Origin: JBDRGX01 sp043817485 [NCBI: bacterium] | GTDB lineage: Bacteria > JBDRGX01 | Assembly (NCBI GenBank): GCA_043817485.1 | Contig: JBDRGX010000055.1 | Coordinates: 1 to 22,238, forward strand | DNA: 22,238 bases | Reading direction: 5' to 3' | Shown here: positions 1-8,856 of the stretch, in pieces | Layout of the letters: each line of letters opens with the position of its first letter | Numbering within the stretch: position 1 is the first letter of the stretch | Program-made: the position numbers and the translations under genes | Notes under the pieces: model-generated | The model's database searches: none | The model's input: only the letters and a program-made list of their open reading frames with translations | Told to the model about the DNA's origin: nothing

Positions 1-178
1 GATATAAAAAAACAAAATATTCTCAAGTTTGAACAAGGCCAATAATTTTATACTAATTTACGAAAAATAAAGCGACAAAAAAAAGCACTAAATCTGTTTG
101 TGCGAACGCAAAAAAAGCATACATTGAAAGAGCTAACAACAAAGCCAACACAGTTATCTTGAAGGACACATTATTAAA
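1..178. other. Upstream region with cassette-end-like motif
   Basis: No gene was recognised here. The stretch carries CCAACACAG at 145-153, preceded by AGCTAACAACAAAG. The same arrangement, with a few substitutions, occurs at 11397-11420 inside a small inverted-repeat element. AGCGACAAAA near 71 also recurs near 14671. The region may be the edge of an element or cassette placed just before the lipoprotein gene. Only the sequence similarity is seen; the function is inferred. Confidence 0.35.
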
Positions 179-889
179 ATGAAACAATATATAAGTGATA
201 TTCTTGTTTGGTTTTTTATTTTAATATTAATATTAGGATGTAAAATAACCACAAGAATGGAAAAAAATCTAAAAAACACAAATTCTCTTCAAAAAATATC
301 AAAAAAGGACTGTAAAGGGAGGGTTGAAATGAACGAGAAATTGAATGTCTTCCTCTTTGCTAATATCGAAAAAAAGGGGAATGAACTTAAGATTGAATAT
401 ACCCTGAGCAATAGATTAGATTGTGAAATATTTATTTTTAATCAACTTTTTCAAACTGATATGAAAGGTAATCAAACATTAGATCCAAATATTTGTTATA
501 CAATTTTAGATGATGAAACAATATGTATTTCTAAACAGCTAATGAAAATACCAGAAGAATTAAAGGCCGAAGCTCCTGAAATTCCATATTTAACTCGAAT
601 TTCTCCAATGGAAATATTTAAAGAATCCATTAATCTAACTTTACCTTTACATATTAACACTCCTTATATCGAGTCATATTTTAAGCATAAAAAAATTACA
701 AAAGAAAAAATAAAATTTATCATAGGTTATATAATTCCCTCAGAAAGTGAAATAATCCGTATTAAAGAAGCAAAAATTAAAAATGAAACAGTATTTTTAA
801 TGAAAAGTTACGGCATAGGGGTTATGCATCAAAAATTTGTTGAATCTAAACCTTTTATGATGTCAATTCCAATACTACTACCAAAATAA
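179..889 (+). CDS. Predicted lipoprotein of unknown function
   Basis: A protein of 236 residues that I do not recognise. Residues 1-21 form a signal peptide with a hydrophobic core (roughly residues 9-20) ending in ILGC, a plausible lipobox with Cys21 as the lipidated residue, so the mature protein is probably membrane-anchored. The rest is soluble and mixed in charge, rich in Lys, Glu and Ile, with no catalytic motif that I can name and no further membrane segment. AAGGA at 162-166 stands 12 bases before the ATG, a slightly long spacing. The gene stands alone: topA follows only after 320 bases. The upstream DNA carries a cassette-end-like motif, so the gene may be accessory. The lipoprotein call rests only on the N-terminus. 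Confidence 0.6.
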   Translation: MKQYISDILVWFFILILILGCKITTRMEKNLKNTNSLQKISKKDCKGRVEMNEKLNVFLFANIEKKGNELKIEYTLSNRLDCEIFIFNQLFQTDMKGNQTLDPNICYTILDDETICISKQLMKIPEELKAEAPEIPYLTRISPMEIFKESINLTLPLHINTPYIESYFKHKKITKEKIKFIIGYIIPSESEIIRIKEAKIKNETVFLMKSYGIGVMHQKFVESKPFMMSIPILLPK

Positions 890-1209
890 TGGGTGGTATC
901 CTTAAATATATAAAGTCCAATAAAATAGTTGACATTGGTTATAAGATAAAGTAGACCTCTATGAATTTATGCAAACGTTACTAATTAGCTTTTAATATAT
1001 TTTAGTTTGACAAATTAATCCTTGTGTATATTAAAAAAATTCATTATTCATTAATAAAATTTACCAAATTAGAATATTAATAATTTTTGAAATTCATAAA
1101 AACAATTTAAGTAAGAATTATTTTACTTAAGTTATTTAACAATAAGTCTATAGTTTTTTAAAAAATGCTAAATATATAAATTTATTTTCAAAAAAAAGGA
1201 GAAATAAAT
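890..1209. other. 320-base intergenic region with topA leader
   Basis: No gene is seen. The region holds a candidate promoter at 1007-1032 and an inverted repeat whose arms are 1104-1114 (AATTTAAGTAA) and 1123-1133 (TTACTTAAGTT), with an 8-base loop; one pair would be G-U in RNA. The hairpin lies in the likely topA leader, about 77 bases before the start codon, and is too AT-rich to be a convincing terminator. Confidence 0.4.
1007..1032 (+). promoter_or_regulatory. Candidate promoter for topA
   Basis: TTGACA at 1007-1012 is followed by TATATT at 1027-1032. The 14-base gap is short for sigma-70; TATTAA at 1029-1034 would give 16. The -35 box sits in TTTAGTTTGACAAATT (1001-1016), a 16-base string that recurs exactly before the MttB-family gene at 14743-14758. 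The repeat suggests a real element, but the weak spacing keeps confidence low. Confidence 0.35.
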
Positions 1210-3426
1210 TTGGAAAAAAATTTAGTTATTGTTGAATCACCAGCCAAATGTAAAACAATAAGTAAAATATTAGGTAAAAATTATATAATTAAAGCATCAA
1301 TGGGACATGTTATGGATTTACCTAAAAAAGAATTAGGAATTGACATAGATAAAGATTTTAAGCCTCATTATGTAATTATTCCAAGTAGAAAAAAAATAAT
1401 AAATGAATTAATTAAATGTGCAAAAGAATCAAATAATATTTATTTAGCTACTGACCCAGATAGAGAAGGAGAAGCTATTGGTTGGCATATTGCTTCTTTG
1501 TTTAAAAAAAAAGTTGTATATCGCATTACATTCAACGAAATTACAGAACAAGCAATAACTTCATCTTTAAAAAATCCCAGACAAATTGATATGAATAAAG
1601 TAAATGCTCAACAAACAAGAAGAATATTAGATAGATTAGTAGGTTATCAAATAAGTCCTCTTCTTTGGCAATGTTTAAAAGAAAATTTAAGTGCTGGTAG
1701 AGTTCAATCTATAGCCACAAGACTAATTTGTGAAAGAGAAAAAGCAATTGAAAAATTTATTCCTCAAGAATATTGGGAAATTATAGCAAATTTAGAAACT
1801 AAATCACATGAAAAAATAGAATCAAAATTATTAAAATATAAACAAAAAAAAATAGAAATTTTTAATGAAACTCAATCTAAAGAATTGATTGAAACAATAA
1901 AAGCAAAAGAATTTATTGTTGACAAAGTTAAATTTCAAGAAAAAAAGAAATTTCCATATCCTCCATTTATTACTTCGACTCTTCAACAAGAATCTTACAA
2001 AAAATTAGGATTTCCTACTGAAAAAACTATGAGAATAGCTCAACAACTTTATGAAGGATTAAAAATAAGTAATGAAACAATAGGATTGATTACTTATATG
2101 AGAACAGATTCTACACGAATTTCCCAAGATGCTATTAAAGAGACTCGAGATTATATTGTAAAAAAATTCAACAAAGAATATTGTCCAGAAAAACCTAATT
2201 ATTATGCTTCTAAATCCAGTGCTCAAGATGCACATGAAGCAATTAGACCTACTTTTATTGAAAAAGAACCAGAAAAAATTAAAAATGAACTTACTCCAGA
2301 ACAATTTAAACTTTATGAACTTATTTGGAATAGATTTTTAAGTTGTCAAATGGCTCCTGCTCTATTAGCAATAACAACAATTGATATTTTATCTGGAGAT
2401 TATCTTTTTAGAACAAGCGGAACAATAATTAAATTTTATGGATTTATGAAAATTTATCAAGAAGAAGAAGAAGAAAACAAAAATGAAAATATTTTACCTT
2501 CTATTTGTGAAAAAGAAATTTTGCAATTATTAGATTTAATTCCTTCTCAACATTTCACAAAACCACCTGCTCGATTTACAGAAGCAACATTAGTAAAAGA
2601 ATTAGAACAACAGGGAATAGGTAGACCAAGTACTTATGCAACTATTATCAATACTATTCAATTACGAAATTATGTAAAAAAAGAAAAAGGGAAATTTTAT
2701 CCCACGGAATTAGGGATTGTTGTAAATGATATTTTAGTAAAAAATTTTCCTAAAATACTTGATATAGCATTTACTGCTCATTTAGAAGAAGATTTAGATA
2801 GAATAGAAAAAGGTGATAGAGAATGGAAAAAAATTCTTATTGAATTTTATAAACCATTTTATCAAGAATTACAAAATGCAAAATTAGAACTTAAAGGAAT
2901 TAAAAATAAATTAGAAACAAGTACTGATGAAGTTTGTGAACTTTGTGGTTGTGCAATGAAAATAAAATGGGGACGATATGGTAAATTTCTTGCTTGTGCT
3001 GAATTTCCAAAATGTAAAAATACTAAAAACATTTTCTCAAAAGAATCAGAATCTTCTAAAAAAGATATAAAACAATTAGAAGAAAAATGTTCTTTATGTG
3101 GAGGAGATCTTTTAATAAAAGCCAGTAAATTTGGTGAATTTGTTGCTTGTAATAATTATCCAAAATGTAAATTTACTAAGCCAATTAGTTTTAATATAAA
3201 ATGTCCAGAAAAAGATTGTTCTGGAGAAATAATAAAACGAAAAAGTAAAAAAGGAAAAATATTTTGGCATTGTACTAAATATCCAGAATGTAAATTTATA
3301 AATTGGTATAAACCAGTAAATAAAACTTGTCCAACTTGTAATAATAATTTTTTAATTGAAAAAGGAAATAAACTAAAATGCGGAAATAAAGAATGTGCAT
3401 ATGAAGCAGAACAAGAAGAAGCATAG
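1210..3426 (+). CDS. topA: DNA topoisomerase I (type IA)
   Basis: This enzyme of 738 residues relaxes negatively supercoiled DNA by transient cleavage of one strand. The N-terminal TOPRIM domain shows VIVESPAK with Glu9 and the acidic triad Asp82, Asp84 and Glu86 in DPDREGE. The catalytic tyrosine is Tyr296 in GLITYMRTDSTR. SAGRVQS (161-167) and GRPSTYA are further family motifs. The C-terminus carries four Cys4 zinc ribbons, starting near residues 575, 626, 664 and 706, as in full-length bacterial TopA. The start is TTG, chosen because AGGAG at 1198-1202 lies 7 bases upstream and the TOPRIM motif begins at residue 5. An acidic Glu-rich patch precedes the ILPSICEKE segment. The gene is intact and convergent with the dehydrogenase gene that follows. 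Confidence 0.97.
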   Translation: MEKNLVIVESPAKCKTISKILGKNYIIKASMGHVMDLPKKELGIDIDKDFKPHYVIIPSRKKIINELIKCAKESNNIYLATDPDREGEAIGWHIASLFKKKVVYRITFNEITEQAITSSLKNPRQIDMNKVNAQQTRRILDRLVGYQISPLLWQCLKENLSAGRVQSIATRLICEREKAIEKFIPQEYWEIIANLETKSHEKIESKLLKYKQKKIEIFNETQSKELIETIKAKEFIVDKVKFQEKKKFPYPPFITSTLQQESYKKLGFPTEKTMRIAQQLYEGLKISNETIGLITYMRTDSTRISQDAIKETRDYIVKKFNKEYCPEKPNYYASKSSAQDAHEAIRPTFIEKEPEKIKNELTPEQFKLYELIWNRFLSCQMAPALLAITTIDILSGDYLFRTSGTIIKFYGFMKIYQEEEEENKNENILPSICEKEILQLLDLIPSQHFTKPPARFTEATLVKELEQQGIGRPSTYATIINTIQLRNYVKKEKGKFYPTELGIVVNDILVKNFPKILDIAFTAHLEEDLDRIEKGDREWKKILIEFYKPFYQELQNAKLELKGIKNKLETSTDEVCELCGCAMKIKWGRYGKFLACAEFPKCKNTKNIFSKESESSKKDIKQLEEKCSLCGGDLLIKASKFGEFVACNNYPKCKFTKPISFNIKCPEKDCSGEIIKRKSKKGKIFWHCTKYPECKFINWYKPVNKTCPTCNNNFLIEKGNKLKCGNKECAYEAEQEEA

Positions 3427-3493
3427 TTTATTTTTCATAAAAATCATTTAAAGTTTTTTAAAAAAACAACACAATAAAATTATAAAAAATTGA

Positions 3494-4525
3494 TTAACTA
3501 ATTTCATTTGGATAAATTAATACTTTTATTGCTTCACCTGTTTTTAATAAATTAAGCCCTGCATGAATTTTAGAAAGAGGCAATTTATGTGTAATTAAAT
3601 TTTCTAAATTAATTATATTTTTTTGTAAAAAATTTAAAGTAGATGAATATGATTGAGAAGAAGTAGAACCATAAATTGTTATTTCAGAAGAAGTAATTTT
3701 ATTTTGGAATATTTCTGTTTTTGTTTGTTTATTTTCTCCTAAAAGAATAATTTTCCCTTGTACTTGTACCAATTTAAAAGCAAATTTTAATAAACTTCCT
3801 ACAGTATCAATAACTATATGTGCTCCTATTTTAGTTTTTTCTAAAACTACTTTTTCTAAATTTTCTTCAATAGGATTTATAACAAAATCTGCTCCACATT
3901 TTAAAGCAAAATTTCTGCGATATTTATTTATTTCAGAAGCAATAATCATTTTCGGATTAAAGGTTTTAAGTAATTTTATACAAATTAAACCTATTAATCC
4001 AGTTCCTAAAACTACTACATTAAAATCTGGTAAAATTTTTATTTTTTCTAAAGCATTCATTACATAAGATAAAGATTCTGTAAAAATGGCTATTTCTGAA
4101 TTTAAATCATCTGGAATAGAATATAAAGTAGAACTTGGAACAACACTATATTCTGCTAATCCTCCATCAACAGAAATACCTAAATAAGATAAATTTTCGC
4201 AAAAATGTGGTAAATTATTTTGACAATATTTACAAAAAAGACAGGAAATACTTGGATTAACTACAACTTTTTGACCTATTTTAAAATCATGAACATTTTT
4301 ACCTACTTCTAAAATAGATCCAATATATTCATGTCCTAAAATTATTTCTGGAATAGCAAGATAATTTGAAGGTTTTTCTAAAATATTAATGTCAGTATTA
4401 CAAATGCTCGCCAATTCAATTTTTAACAATACTTCATTTTCTTTTTTAATTGTTGGAAAAATTACATTTTTTAAAACTAATTTTCCTTCTTCAAATACAG
4501 CCCCTAACATTTCTTTTTTTAACAT
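3494..4525 (-). CDS. Zinc-dependent medium-chain alcohol dehydrogenase family protein
   Basis: A protein of 343 residues of the medium-chain dehydrogenase/reductase superfamily (alcohol, sorbitol and threonine dehydrogenase type), oxidising an alcohol with NAD(P). Catalytic zinc ligands are visible as Cys42 (ICNTD), His65-Glu66 (GHEY) and Glu150 (FTES). The four structural-zinc cysteines are 95, 98, 101 and 109. The Rossmann nucleotide loop is GTGLIG at 174-179. A complete set of metal ligands argues for an active enzyme, but the substrate cannot be told. AGGAG lies about 8 bases before the ATG on the minus strand. It follows ribF by 94 bases, with a possible promoter of its own in the gap, so it may be a separate transcription unit. 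The 67-base gap to convergent topA has only weak AT-rich dyads. Confidence 0.9.
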   Translation of the reverse strand: MLKKEMLGAVFEEGKLVLKNVIFPTIKKENEVLLKIELASICNTDINILEKPSNYLAIPEIILGHEYIGSILEVGKNVHDFKIGQKVVVNPSISCLFCKYCQNNLPHFCENLSYLGISVDGGLAEYSVVPSSTLYSIPDDLNSEIAIFTESLSYVMNALEKIKILPDFNVVVLGTGLIGLICIKLLKTFNPKMIIASEINKYRRNFALKCGADFVINPIEENLEKVVLEKTKIGAHIVIDTVGSLLKFAFKLVQVQGKIILLGENKQTKTEIFQNKITSSEITIYGSTSSQSYSSTLNFLQKNIINLENLITHKLPLSKIHAGLNLLKTGEAIKVLIYPNEIS

Positions 4526-4567
4526 TAAAAAATCTCCTATGCCCCATACTTCTTTTTGCTTTTAAAA

Positions 4568-4595
4568 ATAATACCAAGTTGTAATTAAAAGTAAA
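4568..4595 (-). promoter_or_regulatory. Possible promoter for the dehydrogenase gene
   Basis: On the minus strand TTTACT (4590-4595) is followed after 16 bases by TATTAT (4568-4573), about 43 bases before the dehydrogenase start. The boxes match the sigma-70 consensus at 4 of 6 and 5 of 6 positions. In DNA this AT-rich such matches arise by chance, so the call is tentative. Confidence 0.3.
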
Positions 4596-4619
4596 ACAAT
4601 ATGTAATAAAAATTAAAAA

Positions 4620-5558
4620 TTATTTTTTGTTTTCAATTTGTAAAAATTCATATTTAGATTGTTCTACATCTTTTTTTATTTGAATAATCAATTCTTCTGA
4701 ATTAGAAAATTTGATTTCATCTCTTAGTTTTTTAATAAAAGAAACTTTTAAATGCTCATGATAAATATCTTTATCAAAATCAAAAATAAATACCTCTATG
4801 TGAAAATTATTATTTTCAAAAAAAGTAGGACGAAATCCTATATTAACTAATCCTTGAAAATAATTTTCCTTGTAAGTAATATAACATAAATAAACTCCTC
4901 TTGGAGGAATAACAACATTATGTATTTTGAGATTCGTAGTAGGAAACCCTAATTTTTTACCTCGACCATTTCCTTTAATTACTTTTCCTAATATAGAATA
5001 AGGTCTTTCTAAAAATTTTTCTACTAAATTTAATTTACCATTTGTTATTAATTTACGAATTTCTGTGCTATTTACTTTAATATTATCTAAATCAAATATT
5101 TTTATAATATTAAGTTTAACATTATATTTTTGACATAAATTTTTCAAAATATCAATATTGCCTGTTTTATCTTTTCCAAAAGAAAAATTTTCTCCTATAA
5201 ATATTTCTTTACAATTTATTTTTTCTATTAAAATTTTTTCAAAAAATTCATTTGGAGTTAAATTAGAAAAATGTTTAGTAAATTCTGTTAAAACTAAAAT
5301 ATCTATATTGAGTTTTTTTAATTTATCAATTTTTTCATGCAATGAAATTAATTGTTTTGGATTTTTTTCTGGAAAAAGAAGTGAAAATGGATGTGATTCA
5401 AAAGTAAAAACTAAACTATGACCTTTAATTTCATAAGCTCTTTCAATAACTTTTTTAATAATAAATTGATGTCCTATATGCAATCCATCAAATTTTCCCA
5501 AAGTCATTACAATATTTTCATATTTTGTAAAATTAGAAAGATCTCTTATAATATCCAT
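4620..5558 (-). CDS. ribF: Bifunctional riboflavin kinase / FAD synthetase
   Basis: Converts riboflavin to FMN and then FAD. The N-terminal adenylyltransferase domain shows LGKFDGLHIGH (20-30), the nucleotidyltransferase HxGH-type motif, and later SFGKDKTGN (126-134). NSTEIRK at 163-169 stands where the family usually has SSTRIR. The C-terminal riboflavin kinase domain begins near residue 185, with GRGKKLGFPTTNL (198-210) and a VNIGFRPTF segment. The total of 312 residues is normal for the two-domain enzyme. The start codon lies one base after the gatB stop, so the two are probably co-transcribed and translationally coupled. It closes the block that begins with rsmA. Confidence 0.95.
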   Translation of the reverse strand: MDIIRDLSNFTKYENIVMTLGKFDGLHIGHQFIIKKVIERAYEIKGHSLVFTFESHPFSLLFPEKNPKQLISLHEKIDKLKKLNIDILVLTEFTKHFSNLTPNEFFEKILIEKINCKEIFIGENFSFGKDKTGNIDILKNLCQKYNVKLNIIKIFDLDNIKVNSTEIRKLITNGKLNLVEKFLERPYSILGKVIKGNGRGKKLGFPTTNLKIHNVVIPPRGVYLCYITYKENYFQGLVNIGFRPTFFENNNFHIEVFIFDFDKDIYHEHLKVSFIKKLRDEIKFSNSEELIIQIKKDVEQSKYEFLQIENKK

Positions 5559-5559
5559 T

Positions 5560-5826
5560 TTATAATTTTTGTTTTAATAATTCATTGATTATATGCGGAT
5601 TTGCTTTTCCTTTTGTTTTTTTCATTATTTGTCCTATTAAAAAGCCCATTGATTCTTTTTTTCCATTTTTAATTTTTTCGACAACATCTTTATTTTCTGC
5701 AATTATTTCATCAATCACTTCTAATAAAAATTTTTCATCAGAAATTTGAGTAAATCCTTTTTCTTTAATAATTTCTTGAGATGTTTTTTTAGTTTCAAAC
5801 ATTTCTACAAAAATTTCTTTAGCCAT
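5560..5826 (-). CDS. gatB: Asp/Glu-tRNA amidotransferase subunit B, C-terminal part after a frameshift
   Basis: These 88 residues are the C-terminal YqeY-like, tRNA-binding end of GatB, closing with GFLIGQIMKKTKGKANP and NELLKQKL, a highly typical GatB tail. It is not an independent gene. The reading frame continues upstream without a stop, as ISIKDFSIKPKDLIDLL, back to a run of ten A's on the coding strand (5910-5919), where it is out of phase with the N-terminal part by one base. With nine A's in the run, the whole of 5560-6994 would encode one protein of 477 residues, the usual GatB length. The Met at 5826 is an internal residue in that reading. ribF starts one base after the stop codon. 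Confidence 0.9.
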   Translation of the reverse strand: MAKEIFVEMFETKKTSQEIIKEKGFTQISDEKFLLEVIDEIIAENKDVVEKIKNGKKESMGFLIGQIMKKTKGKANPHIINELLKQKL

Positions 5827-5884
5827 ATTTCTATTAATAATTTTTTCATCTATAAAAACTAAAAGATCTATTAAATCTTTTGGT

Positions 5885-6994
5885 TTAATAGAAAAATCTT
5901 TTATTGATATTTTTTTTTTCTTTTAAACAAGCTAAAATTTCTCCAATTATCCAATTAGCAATATTTTTATAATCAGAATAATAAGAAGTACATTCTTCAA
6001 AATAATTAGCCAAATGTTTATCAGAAACTAAAATTTTAACAGAAGCATAATCTAATTTATATTGATCTATAAAGCGTTTTTCTTTTGCTGAAGGTAATTC
6101 TACAATAGTTTTTTTAATTTCTTCTAACCAATTTTTATCAATTACAATTGGCATAAGATCTGGTTCTGGAAAATATCTATAATCATGAGATTTTTCTTTA
6201 CTTCGCATTTCTAAAGTTTTTTGCAAAGATTCATCCCATAATTTTGTTCCATGAACTATTTTACCACCTTTTTTAATAATTTCTATTTGATGAATTATTT
6301 CATATTTTAAAGATTTTTCTACATTTTTAAAAGAATTAAGGTTTTTAATTTCTGTTTTTACTCCAGTTATTCCATCAACTTCTATGGAAATATTTGCATC
6401 ACAACGTAGACTTCCTTCATCCATATTGCAATCTGATACTTCTATATATTCAAGAATTTTTTTTAAATTTGATAAATATTCATAAGCTTGCTCTGGGGAA
6501 TGAATATCAGGGTCTGTCACAATTTCCATCAAAGGAATTCCAGATCTATTAAAATCTACAAAACTATTTTCTGCTTTATTTATATCATCTCCAAGATGAA
6601 TTAATTTTCCAGCATCTTCTTCTAAATGAACTCTTGTTATTCCTATTTTATAAAGTGTATTATCTAAAAATATTTCAAAATAACCATTTTGAGAAAGAGG
6701 TTCATCATATTGAGAAATTTGAAAATTTTTAGGTAAATCAGGATAAAAATAATTTTTACGAGCAAATTTACTAAAAGAAGCAATTTGACAATTAAGAGAA
6801 ATTGCTGTTTTTATTGTATGTTCTAAAGCTTTTTTATTAAGAACTGGCAGACTTCCTGGTAATCCTAAACAAACTGGACAAGTCAAAGTATTAGGGCTTT
6901 TACCAAATAAAGTAGAACATCCACAAAATAATTTAGTTTTTGTTTTTAATTGAACATGTGTTTCTAAACCAATTACAACTTTATAATTAGCCAT
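5885..6994 (-). CDS. gatB: Asp/Glu-tRNA amidotransferase subunit B, N-terminal and catalytic part (frameshifted gene)
   Basis: GatB phosphorylates mischarged Glu-tRNA(Gln) or Asp-tRNA(Asn) and, with GatA and GatC, amidates it. The family hallmarks are present: IGLETHVQL with Glu11 and His13, zinc cysteines 24, 26, 39 and 42, FYPDLPKNFQISQYD, and a long conserved core ending at WIIGEILACLKEKK. The family sequence then stops and a frameshifted tail NINKRFFY runs to a stop. The break coincides with ten A's on the coding strand (ten T's at 5910-5919); nine would restore the frame into the C-terminal part at 5560. A sequencing error, transcript slippage at the run and a real mutation are all possible. 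AAGGAAA lies before the ATG. gatA and gatC are not in the window. Confidence 0.93.
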   Translation of the reverse strand: MANYKVVIGLETHVQLKTKTKLFCGCSTLFGKSPNTLTCPVCLGLPGSLPVLNKKALEHTIKTAISLNCQIASFSKFARKNYFYPDLPKNFQISQYDEPLSQNGYFEIFLDNTLYKIGITRVHLEEDAGKLIHLGDDINKAENSFVDFNRSGIPLMEIVTDPDIHSPEQAYEYLSNLKKILEYIEVSDCNMDEGSLRCDANISIEVDGITGVKTEIKNLNSFKNVEKSLKYEIIHQIEIIKKGGKIVHGTKLWDESLQKTLEMRSKEKSHDYRYFPEPDLMPIVIDKNWLEEIKKTIVELPSAKEKRFIDQYKLDYASVKILVSDKHLANYFEECTSYYSDYKNIANWIIGEILACLKEKKNINKRFFY

Positions 6995-7041
6995 TTTTTT
7001 ATTTTCCTTTTATTAATATTGTTAAAAATATAAATATTTTC

Positions 7042-7863
7042 TTACTTTTCTATCAAAGTTTTGTCAATAAATTTTTGCATTATTTTTTGAGTGATTTTCC
7101 CAATTTTTCCATTACCAATAATTCTTTTATCTACTTCTATCACAGGAATAATTCCTTGAGTAGTGCAAGTAATAAAACATTCATCAGCATTATATAAATC
7201 ATAACGAGTTAAAAAAGTTTCTTTACATTCTATATTTAATTCATTAGCAATTTCACAAATTACATCTCGTGTTATTCCTTTTAAAATCCCTACACAAGAA
7301 TGAGGAGTTAATAAAATATTTTCCAAAACAAGAAAAATATTAGAATAAGTACCTTCTGCTAAAAATCCGTTTTTATTTAACATAATTACTTCATTTGTGT
7401 TCAAAGCATCTTTTAAAGCTAAAATATTATTTAAACAACTAAGTGTTTTTATTCTTGGATTTTCTGTTTCTATCTCTTTTCTTCTTAAACTTGATGTTGT
7501 TATTTTTATTTCTTGAAGGAAAATAGATAAAGGAGTGCAAATAATTATTATTACAGGGTTTTGATAATTACTTAAACTTAATCTAATTCGTATTTCTGAA
7601 AATTTACAAGAATTTATAATTTTTTTTAAAGCATTTTTTAATTTTTGAAAAGTTAATGGAACTTGTAAATTTAAAGCTTTAGCAGAAGCAAAAAATCTTT
7701 TCAAATGATCATCTTGTCTAAAAATTTTCCCTTGATAAGTACGAAAAGTTTCAAAAATACCATTACTAAATAAATTTTCTTCATTTTGAAAATTAGTAAT
7801 TTTAATATTTTTTAAAGATGAAAATTTATTATTGATATATAAATATATTTTTGCTTTTTCCAT
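7042..7863 (-). CDS. Class IV (fold-type IV) PLP-dependent aminotransferase
   Basis: A protein of 273 residues of the branched-chain / D-amino acid aminotransferase and aminodeoxychorismate lyase family. Visible marks are NGIFETFRTYQGKIF with a following HLKRF, a probable PLP lysine at Lys139 (RIKTLSCLNN), the cofactor-binding Glu170 in FLAEGTYSNIF, GILKGITRD (192-200) and ECFITCTTQGIIPV. The CTTQGIIPV segment resembles amino acid aminotransferases more than the usual lyase sequence, but I cannot decide between branched-chain aminotransferase, D-alanine aminotransferase and PabC-like lyase. No Shine-Dalgarno sequence is visible before the ATG. It lies between purQ and gatB on the same strand, 47 bases before gatB. 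Confidence 0.88.
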   Translation of the reverse strand: MEKAKIYLYINNKFSSLKNIKITNFQNEENLFSNGIFETFRTYQGKIFRQDDHLKRFFASAKALNLQVPLTFQKLKNALKKIINSCKFSEIRIRLSLSNYQNPVIIIICTPLSIFLQEIKITTSSLRRKEIETENPRIKTLSCLNNILALKDALNTNEVIMLNKNGFLAEGTYSNIFLVLENILLTPHSCVGILKGITRDVICEIANELNIECKETFLTRYDLYNADECFITCTTQGIIPVIEVDKRIIGNGKIGKITQKIMQKFIDKTLIEK

Positions 7864-8002
7864 TTTTTTATTTTAAATTTTATTTGTTAATAAGTTTTTT
7901 GTATAGCAAATATTTTGTTTCTAATTAAACTCACTTTTTCAAGAAATAAAGATAAGGAATATTGATAATATCAAGCAAAATAAAACATCTTCTTTGAATT
8001 TA

Positions 8003-8800
8003 TTAAAAATTCTTTTTTATATACTCTACAGCATTTCTAAATACTTGTACTCCCATTCCTTCTTGTGGTAGGTTTTTTTCTCGTGTCCATCGTGGATGAT
8101 TAGTTTGACAAAGATATGCTTCTGGATGAGGCATTAACCCAAAAATTTTACCAGTAGGATCACAAATGCCAGCAATGTCATCCATAGCACCATTCGGATT
8201 TTCAGGATATTTTCCATTAACAGATTTTCCATTTTCATCTACATAAGAAAAAACAATTTGATTTTGAGTATGAAGTTTTTTTAAAACATTTTCATCTTTT
8301 GTAATAAAATTACCTTCTCCATGTCTTACTGGTAAATATATTAAATCTATTCCTTGAGTAAAAATACAAGAAGATGATTTGTTTGCTTTAAGATATACCC
8401 AACGATTTTCAAATTTTCCAGAATTATTAAAAGTTAAAGTAGTTAATTGTTGTTTATAATTTTCATCAAAACCAGGCAAAATTCCTAATTTTACCATTAC
8501 TTGAAAACCATTACAAATACCAATAATTAATTTTTTATCTTTAATAAATTGCTCAAGAGATTCTTGTAAATTGAATTTGAATTTATTAGCTAAAACTTTT
8601 CCAGAAGCAATATCATCTCCAAAAGAAAATCCACCAGGAAAAGCTAATATTTGATAAGAAAGCATGTTTTTTTCACCACTAATTAAATCATTAAGATGTA
8701 CTCTTTCTGCTTCTGCACCTACCATTTGAAAAGCTTCTAAAGTTTCATAATCACAATTTATTCCAAATCCAGTTAATACTAATACTTTTGGTTTCAACAT
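8003..8800 (-). CDS. purQ: Phosphoribosylformylglycinamidine synthase, glutamine amidotransferase subunit
   Basis: Supplies ammonia from glutamine to the PurL synthase subunit in step four of purine synthesis. The class I amidotransferase triad is seen as Cys96 (GICNGFQ), His225 and Glu227 (MPHPEA); FPGGFSFGDD (54-63), PVRHGEGNF and NPNGAMDDIAGI are PurQ-specific. I start the gene at 8800, nine codons inside the longest open frame, because AGGAG lies just before this Met and MLKPKVLVLTG aligns with PurQ N-termini; this gives 265 residues. That is longer than the roughly 225 residues of the Bacillus type and fits the longer PurQ class. purL and purS are not here, so purQ sits away from other purine genes, 56 bases after the exonuclease gene. 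Confidence 0.94.
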   Translation of the reverse strand: MLKPKVLVLTGFGINCDYETLEAFQMVGAEAERVHLNDLISGEKNMLSYQILAFPGGFSFGDDIASGKVLANKFKFNLQESLEQFIKDKKLIIGICNGFQVMVKLGILPGFDENYKQQLTTLTFNNSGKFENRWVYLKANKSSSCIFTQGIDLIYLPVRHGEGNFITKDENVLKKLHTQNQIVFSYVDENGKSVNGKYPENPNGAMDDIAGICDPTGKIFGLMPHPEAYLCQTNHPRWTREKNLPQEGMGVQVFRNAVEYIKKNF

Positions 8801-8856
8801 ATTTCTCCTTTTTTTTCTTATTTTCAAAATTCAAAAAATTCATTATTTAAGCAATT

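Noticed and set aside
3427-3493. Bidirectional terminator between topA and the dehydrogenase
   Set aside because: Only short A/T dyads are present; no stem with GC pairs and T tract on either strand.
8801-8827. Upstream start for purQ giving nine more residues
   Set aside because: AGGAG lies inside this extension and MLKPKVLVLTG matches the family start.
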